Origin: Deltaproteobacteria bacterium
Lineage (GTDB): Bacteria > Desulfobacterota > Binatia > UBA9968
Assembly: GCA_016874755.1 (NCBI GenBank)
Contig: VGTH01000006.1
Span: 62,001-126,000, forward strand
Direction of reading: 5' to 3'
DNA: 64,000 bases
Shown one piece after another: positions 60,189 to 64,000 of the stretch (positions are counted from its first letter, which is position 1; the number at the start of each line of letters is the position of its first letter). Under the pieces are notes generated by a model, which searched no databases, was not told the DNA's origin, and saw only the letters and a program-made list of their open reading frames with translations. The position numbers were made by a program, and so were the translations under genes.

Positions 60189-61139
60189 CTACCGCCCCAG
60201 CTCCGCCCCCACCTGCCGCGTCAGTGTGAAATCGACCAGCTCGGAGGGCTTCATGGCCATCTTTGCTTTGGTTTGCTCGGCGATGCGGTTGAGCTCGATG
60301 TGAACTTCTGGATCAGTCAGCCAGAGCGTGGGATTGAGCGTTTCCATAATCGCATCATATACCGATTCGGAAACGTCTTTGTCCATCTTGTACTGGCGCA
60401 TAATGAACTGGACCATGTCCGCACGCCTTGTCCGGGCGTAATCCACGGCGCGGAATACCGCACGAATTGCGCGGCGTACTTTGGGTGCTTCTTTCTCGAG
60501 CTTTTCTTTAGTCGTCACAAGTCCGGTCGTGGGGGATACCGGGATCACATCGCTGGTTTTGACCAGGTCGCGATAGCCCATCCGTTTGGCGAGGATGCTG
60601 TAAGGCGGCGTCAGCGCCACGGCGGCCATGCCGCCTTGCTGGAGGGTGAGAAACCCATTGGCGACGTCGCCGGTCGACACGAGCTGGACGTCCTTATCGA
60701 CACCGGATGGCTTGAGCGCTTCGAGCACCTGGTAGAACTGCGTGCCCCAGTTGCCGCCGACGCCGATGGTCTTGCCGCGCAGATCTTCGACACGCTGAAT
60801 ATTTTTCTGCGCGACGATCCACAAATCGGCTTTCTTGGTGATGTTGAGGATCATCTTCAGCGGCGCGCCATTGACCGCCGCGCGCAGCGCCGAGCCGCCG
60901 GCAGTGGTGAAGTCGATACTGCCGGTCACCAGCGCCGCGATGCCGGTGTTGGTGCGCATGACGATGATTTCCGCGGTTAGGCCTTCCTTGGCGAAGAAGC
61001 CCTCTTTGGCCGCTAGCTGAACGGGCCAGGACGCCAGTCCCGGCGACGATGGAGCGATGCGGAGTTTTTCCTGAGCGCACACATGCCCGGCGCTATGCGC
61101 CAGTGCGATAAAAAAGCACAAAGCAGAGATGGGTCGCAT
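60189..61139 (-). CDS. NMT1/SsuA-type ABC substrate-binding protein
   Basis: 316 residues. Signal peptide MRPISALCFFIALAHSAGHV ending CAQ. Mature EKLRIAPSSPGLASWPVQLA, AKEGFFAKEGLTAEIIVMRT and NIQRVEDLRGKTIGVGGNWG fit the class. The short stretch KEKLEKEAPKVRRAIRAVF (around 60465-60506) recurs at DNA level, 39 of 42 bases, in inverted orientation at 62519-62560. No ABC partners nearby. Confidence 0.88.
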   Translation of the reverse strand: MRPISALCFFIALAHSAGHVCAQEKLRIAPSSPGLASWPVQLAAKEGFFAKEGLTAEIIVMRTNTGIAALVTGSIDFTTAGGSALRAAVNGAPLKMILNITKKADLWIVAQKNIQRVEDLRGKTIGVGGNWGTQFYQVLEALKPSGVDKDVQLVSTGDVANGFLTLQQGGMAAVALTPPYSILAKRMGYRDLVKTSDVIPVSPTTGLVTTKEKLEKEAPKVRRAIRAVFRAVDYARTRRADMVQFIMRQYKMDKDVSESVYDAIMETLNPTLWLTDPEVHIELNRIAEQTKAKMAMKPSELVDFTLTRQVGAELGR

Positions 61140-61152
61140 GAGACAATGATAT

Positions 61153-61218
61153 CGTCTAATGTCTAGGGTCTGGCGTCTAGAGTTCCCTGCCCCGCAACAC
61201 TAGACTCCAGACTCTAGC
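61153..61218. repeat. GTCTAATGTCTAGGGTCTGGCG inverted repeat
   Basis: cgtctaatgtctagggtctg faces tagactccagactctag. Third copy of the family at 7457-7528 and 30690-30811. Confidence 0.7.
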
Positions 61219-61234
61219 CGCGATGGGCGAAACG

Positions 61235-62245
61235 TCACAGTCCATACAATGCCTTGGCATTGTCGTAGAGAATCTTGTCGATAATCCGCGGCTCCACCTC
61301 GCCCTTCTGTTTCAGCGTGCGCAGTGCTTCGATCTCGGACGAGGTGTCGTTGTGGCCATAGTCGGAACCGATGACGATGTTATCTTCGCCGGAATATTTC
61401 AGGACCTGCGGCAAGTCGTCGTCGGTCTGACAGGTGACCCATACATGGTTATCGCGAATCAAATTGCGCGCCACCGAATTGTCGGCGCGCTCGAAGCGGC
61501 GGGCGATCTCCACGGCCATGTACGGGATCCACTGAGCGCGCACTTCGATGAAAGCAAATTTCAGGTTGGGGTATTTTTTCGGAATGCCATCGTGCACAAG
61601 CGAATGAAAACCCGACAGCACCGGCGCCTTGAAGCGCATGAAGCCGCTCTCGCCGTCGAACATTTCCATCCAATCGAAATTGCCGGTGGATGCATGCACG
61701 CAAACGGGCAGCTCGGCTTTCTCCGCCGCGGCATAGATCGGATGAAAGCGCGGATGGCTCAACCGTTTGTCGTCGATCAAGCCGCGCAGAAAAATGCCGC
61801 AGGCGCCGTTGGCGCGGGCGAATTCGATCTCCGCCACGGCGCTGGGAATATCGATCACCGGTATTTGACCGATCCATTCCAGCCGCCCCTCGCCTTTGGC
61901 GCAGATGTCGATCAACCAGCGGTTGTAGCTCCGGCAGATCGCATTTTCGACTTCGGGTTTGGTCGTCAGGGGCCGCAGAAAGAGCGACGGATAGAGCACC
62001 TGAACGTCGATCTCCAGCTCGTCCATGTGCTTTAGCCTGCCCTTGATGTCGCGCATCTCGATGATATCGAGCGGCAGACCTTTGTCGAGATTGACGCCGC
62101 GGTGAAACACCCGGCCGTCAATCAGCCAATTCGACGGCCGACCACCACCAGGCGTTACCATGTAGGGACGGATTTTAGGGTTTTCGACATAGGACCAAGT
62201 CTGATCGCATTCGATCACATGGGCATCGGCATCGATGGTGGGCAT
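61235..62245 (-). CDS. Amidohydrolase-2 family protein
   Basis: 336 residues from ATG 62245, seven bases after GGAGG. Motifs TIDADAHVIECDQTW, LPVCVHASTGNFDW, FAFIEVRAQWIPYMAVEIAR and GSDYGHNDTSSEIEAL show the family's ligand set. Upstream codons lack a site. The gene lies alone between a binding-protein gene and a damaged lipoprotein gene, so substrate clues are few. Confidence 0.9.
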   Translation of the reverse strand: MPTIDADAHVIECDQTWSYVENPKIRPYMVTPGGGRPSNWLIDGRVFHRGVNLDKGLPLDIIEMRDIKGRLKHMDELEIDVQVLYPSLFLRPLTTKPEVENAICRSYNRWLIDICAKGEGRLEWIGQIPVIDIPSAVAEIEFARANGACGIFLRGLIDDKRLSHPRFHPIYAAAEKAELPVCVHASTGNFDWMEMFDGESGFMRFKAPVLSGFHSLVHDGIPKKYPNLKFAFIEVRAQWIPYMAVEIARRFERADNSVARNLIRDNHVWVTCQTDDDLPQVLKYSGEDNIVIGSDYGHNDTSSEIEALRTLKQKGEVEPRIIDKILYDNAKALYGL

Positions 62246-62456
62246 GGGGATTCCTCCAAGGCGTTTTGCCACTGGGCGATGGTAGAAAATACCCTTAGCC
62301 GCAAGCCCAGGTCAAATGAAAGATGCGCTGATACAGGCGCTTGGCTCTGCCGGAAAAGTCAGGGTTGAGTGAAGCAGAGCTGCCACTGGATCGTCAAATA
62401 GTTGGAAGTAGAAGCAAAGACAAGGTACATTTGCATCAAATGACCCAGGAGGACTT
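62246..62456. other. Intergenic region, nothing recognised
   Basis: About 210 bases between divergent genes. No conserved repeat of the families listed and no reading frame of note. Promoters for both genes presumably lie here. Confidence 0.4.
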
Positions 62457-63364
62457 ATGAAGGCTCTGACACGAACCCTATTCTAACAGTTGCGCTGTTG
62501 CCATTGGCGGGCTGCCCTAGAAAAGCTCCAAAAAGAAGCACCCAAAGTACGCCGCGCAATGAAGGCGGTCGCATTGGAGACATAACAACTTTGCCGGGGA
62601 GCAGCGCGCAAACTACGATGGTAGGTGAGGTACGTGACGTCGTCACCTCGGCCCGACAGATCTAATTGCGCACAGATGCCGGACGCACTCATAAAATCGA
62701 CTACGACAATCGCACCCGCGTCATATTCCAAAACAAGGAATATTCGCCCACCAACCTGGAGCCTGGCGATTACATCGACATGCGAGTTTACCAAGAGAGC
62801 TCGGGACGATTGTATAGCGATGAGATTCGCGTGCGCCAGTCTTCTCAAGAGCGGGCAGCCGCGGCCCCAGCCGGAGCCCTTAGTCGATCGCTCATCGGCG
62901 ACGTGGTAAGTCACGACAACCGAACCAATCTTTTCGAGCTCCAGACTAACGGCGGTCGGAAGTGGACGCTCGGCTACCATCAGACCACGGAATGGAGAAC
63001 TCGCGGCAAGGTTACGGGAAGCTTTTTTCTCAACCCAGGTGACTATGTTGCCGTCACACCGCGACGCGATAGCCAAGGAAGAATCTGGGCCGACGTCATC
63101 GACCTCCGGCAGAATAGACAAGAGCGCAACGCGGGAGCCATCGGGGGGCTGGAGCGTTTCGAGGGCATGGTGGAGTACTTGGATCGGGGGCGTGGGCTCT
63201 TTGAAGTGCGAAACGCGCAGAACCGGCTGGTCATCGTCACACTCCCCTTCAATCCCAAACAAGGCGTTAACGATAGATTCACCCGCCTGCGCGTCGGCGA
63301 GCCAATACGAATTGAGGGGCGGTTCCTTAACAATGATAGGCTTGAGCTGGAGAATTTTCTATAG
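62457..63364 (+). pseudogene. Lipoprotein with OB-like repeats, carrying a frameshift and nonsense codon
   Basis: ATG 62457 has a perfect AGGAGG. MKALTRTLF then hits TAA, but one frame over (needing one lost base near 62484) it continues TVALLPLAGC, a lipoprotein signal with lipobox Cys at 62513. That frame runs GDITTLPGSSAQTTMVGEVR and DVVTSARQI into a TAA at 62663, after which the same frame goes on as LRTDAGRTHKIDYDNRTRV to 63364. The remainder holds three similar OB-like beta units (LEPGDYIDMRVYQ; LNPGDYVAVTPRR; FEGMVEYLDRGRGLFEV). It appears doubly broken. The downstream part (from TTG 62666) could still be translated, without a signal. Confidence 0.65.
62519..62560 (+). repeat. 42-base patch homologous to a binding-protein gene
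   Basis: gaagcacccaaagtacgccg lies in the core. It matches the antisense of 60465-60506 at 39 of 42 bases and can encode EKLQKEAPKVRRAM, the same peptide as the NMT1-type protein. It lies inside the lipoprotein pseudogene, in a different frame from that gene. Confidence 0.75.
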
Positions 63365-63374
63365 AACCTGACAC

Positions 63375-63416
63375 GTGGCCTCGCACGCGCGTGTTGCCCA
63401 GTGCGTGCGAGGCCAC
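63375..63416. terminator. Long hairpin between convergent genes
   Basis: Fourteen-base perfect stem gtggcctcgcacgc / gcgtgcgaggccac with a 14-base loop, in the 58-bp gap between convergent genes. No T-run follows on either strand. Probably a bidirectional terminator or mRNA end hairpin. Confidence 0.65.
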
Positions 63417-63422
63417 AGAGTA

Positions 63423-64000
63423 TTAGTGCAAAATCTGCTTAAAGAAATCGTTGCCTTTATCATCCACTAGAATAAACGCGGGGAAGTCCTCCACTTCAAT
63501 CTTGTAAACCGCTTCCATCCCCAGCTCCGGATACTCCAGCAGTTCGACTTTTTTGATATTCTCCTTGGCCAGGATCGCTGCCGGGCCGCCAATTGACCCA
63601 AGATAAAAGCCGCCGTATTTCTTGCAAGCGTCGGTCACTTGTTGGCTCCGGTTACCTTTAGCGAGCGTGATCAGCGCTGCGCCGTGGGACTGGAACAGCT
63701 CAACGTAGGAGTCCATGCGGCCGGCGGTGGTGGGGCCGAAGGAACCAGATGGCAAGCCTTCAGGTGTCTTGGCCGGGCCGGCGTAGTAAATCGGATGGTC
63801 TTTTAGATACTGCGGCAGCCCCTCCCCTTTGTCCAAGCGCTCTTTCAACTTCGCATGGGCGATATCCCGGGCGACGATCATGGTTCCTTCCAGAGACAGC
63901 TGGGTTGTCACAGGATATTTCGTCAGCTGCGCGAGGATCTCCTTCATCGGCCGATTGAGATCGACTTGGATAACGTTCGCAGCAAACTTGCCGCGATACT
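63423..64000 (-). CDS. Class I fumarate hydratase, C-terminal part (N-terminus off the right edge)
   Basis: About 191 residues, open to base 64000: [17 protein letters not shown], then [39 protein letters not shown] and [20 protein letters not shown]. These are the C-terminal swapping domain of Fe-S-dependent class I fumarases (FumA/FumB type), which hydrate fumarate to malate in the TCA cycle. The internal MKEIL at 63947 is not a start, because homology continues upstream of it. A tartrate-dehydratase-type substrate is also possible. The iron-sulfur domain would lie beyond the window. Confidence 0.9.
   Translation of the reverse strand, partial: YRGKFAANVIQVDLNRPMKEILAQLTKYPVTTQLSLEGTMIVARDIAHAKLKERLDKGEGLPQYLKDHPIYYAGPAKTPEGLPSGSFGPTTAGRMDSYVELFQSHGAALITLAKGNRSQQVTDACKKYGGFYLGSIGGPAAILAKENIKKVELLEYPELGMEAVYKIEVEDFPAFILVDDKGNDFFKQILH

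Noticed and set aside
1-64000. tRNA, rRNA, integrase or transposase genes
   Set aside because: None recognised on reading both strands; absence of small tRNAs cannot be guaranteed without a covariance-model search.

Overview
This 64-kb window looks like bacterial chromosome from an uncultured soil or subsurface lineage. The moderately high GC, the crowd of periplasmic binding proteins and the palindromic repeats in nearly every intergenic gap resemble deltaproteobacterial-type MAGs such as Binatia/Desulfobacterota. That placement is inference: no rRNA or other phylogenetic marker is present. No tRNA, rRNA, CRISPR array or complete transposase was seen.

Layout. Positions 1-5770 hold a run of secreted solute-binding proteins: three tandem TctC-type genes, one of them a deletion pseudogene, and two NMT1/SsuA-type genes, one frameshifted. 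A luciferase-like flavin/F420 monooxygenase sits among them. Positions 5936-16084 (minus strand) form a CoA-thioester catabolic cluster: acyl-CoA synthetase, two enoyl-CoA hydratase-family proteins, a thiolase-fold protein with a DUF35 partner, and two adjacent acyl-CoA dehydrogenases. Two more binding proteins and a repeat-bounded DUF559 nuclease gene interrupt it.

Positions 16890-30662 (plus strand) are the most unusual part. One tctB gene and one tctA gene, the two membrane subunits of a tripartite tricarboxylate transporter, bracket ten consecutive tctC-type binding-protein genes. The ten fall into four neighbouring subgroups by their predicted ligand-loop motif, and all share a cysteine pair not seen in the other TctC proteins of the window. 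Two amidohydrolases follow.

Positions 34350-46155 carry a DUF2130 protein, a heme-oxygenase-fold metalloenzyme and an aromatic-acid-type cluster (two amidohydrolase-2 proteins, a bicupin ring-cleavage-type dioxygenase, a UbiD-type decarboxylase, a binding protein). After these come a small sugar-nucleotide-reductase-like operon and an arginyl/leucyl-transferase-like protein. Positions 46157-64000 mix more orphan binding proteins, two more amidohydrolases, a VOC protein, an alkyltransferase, a DMT exporter, a GST, a four-helix-bundle cassette, a secreted alpha/beta hydrolase and part of a class I fumarase.

A gene at 59083-59811 (minus) encodes a deiodinase-like redoxin. It reads through an in-frame TGA in the context FGSIT-U-PPF and is followed directly by a hairpin with an AGGUCU apex, as in the E. 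coli fdhF SECIS. I read it as a selenoprotein.

How it fits together. The window encodes seventeen TctC-type genes (one broken), seven NMT1/SsuA-type genes (one frameshifted) and one PF04392-type binding protein, against one TctAB pair and no ABC permease or ATPase. The soluble enzymes are mostly hydrolases, decarboxylases, dioxygenases and CoA-dependent beta-oxidation enzymes. The picture is of an oligotrophic scavenger of diverse carboxylated or aromatic compounds, in a locus grown by tandem duplication and eroded by indels and palindromic-repeat insertion.
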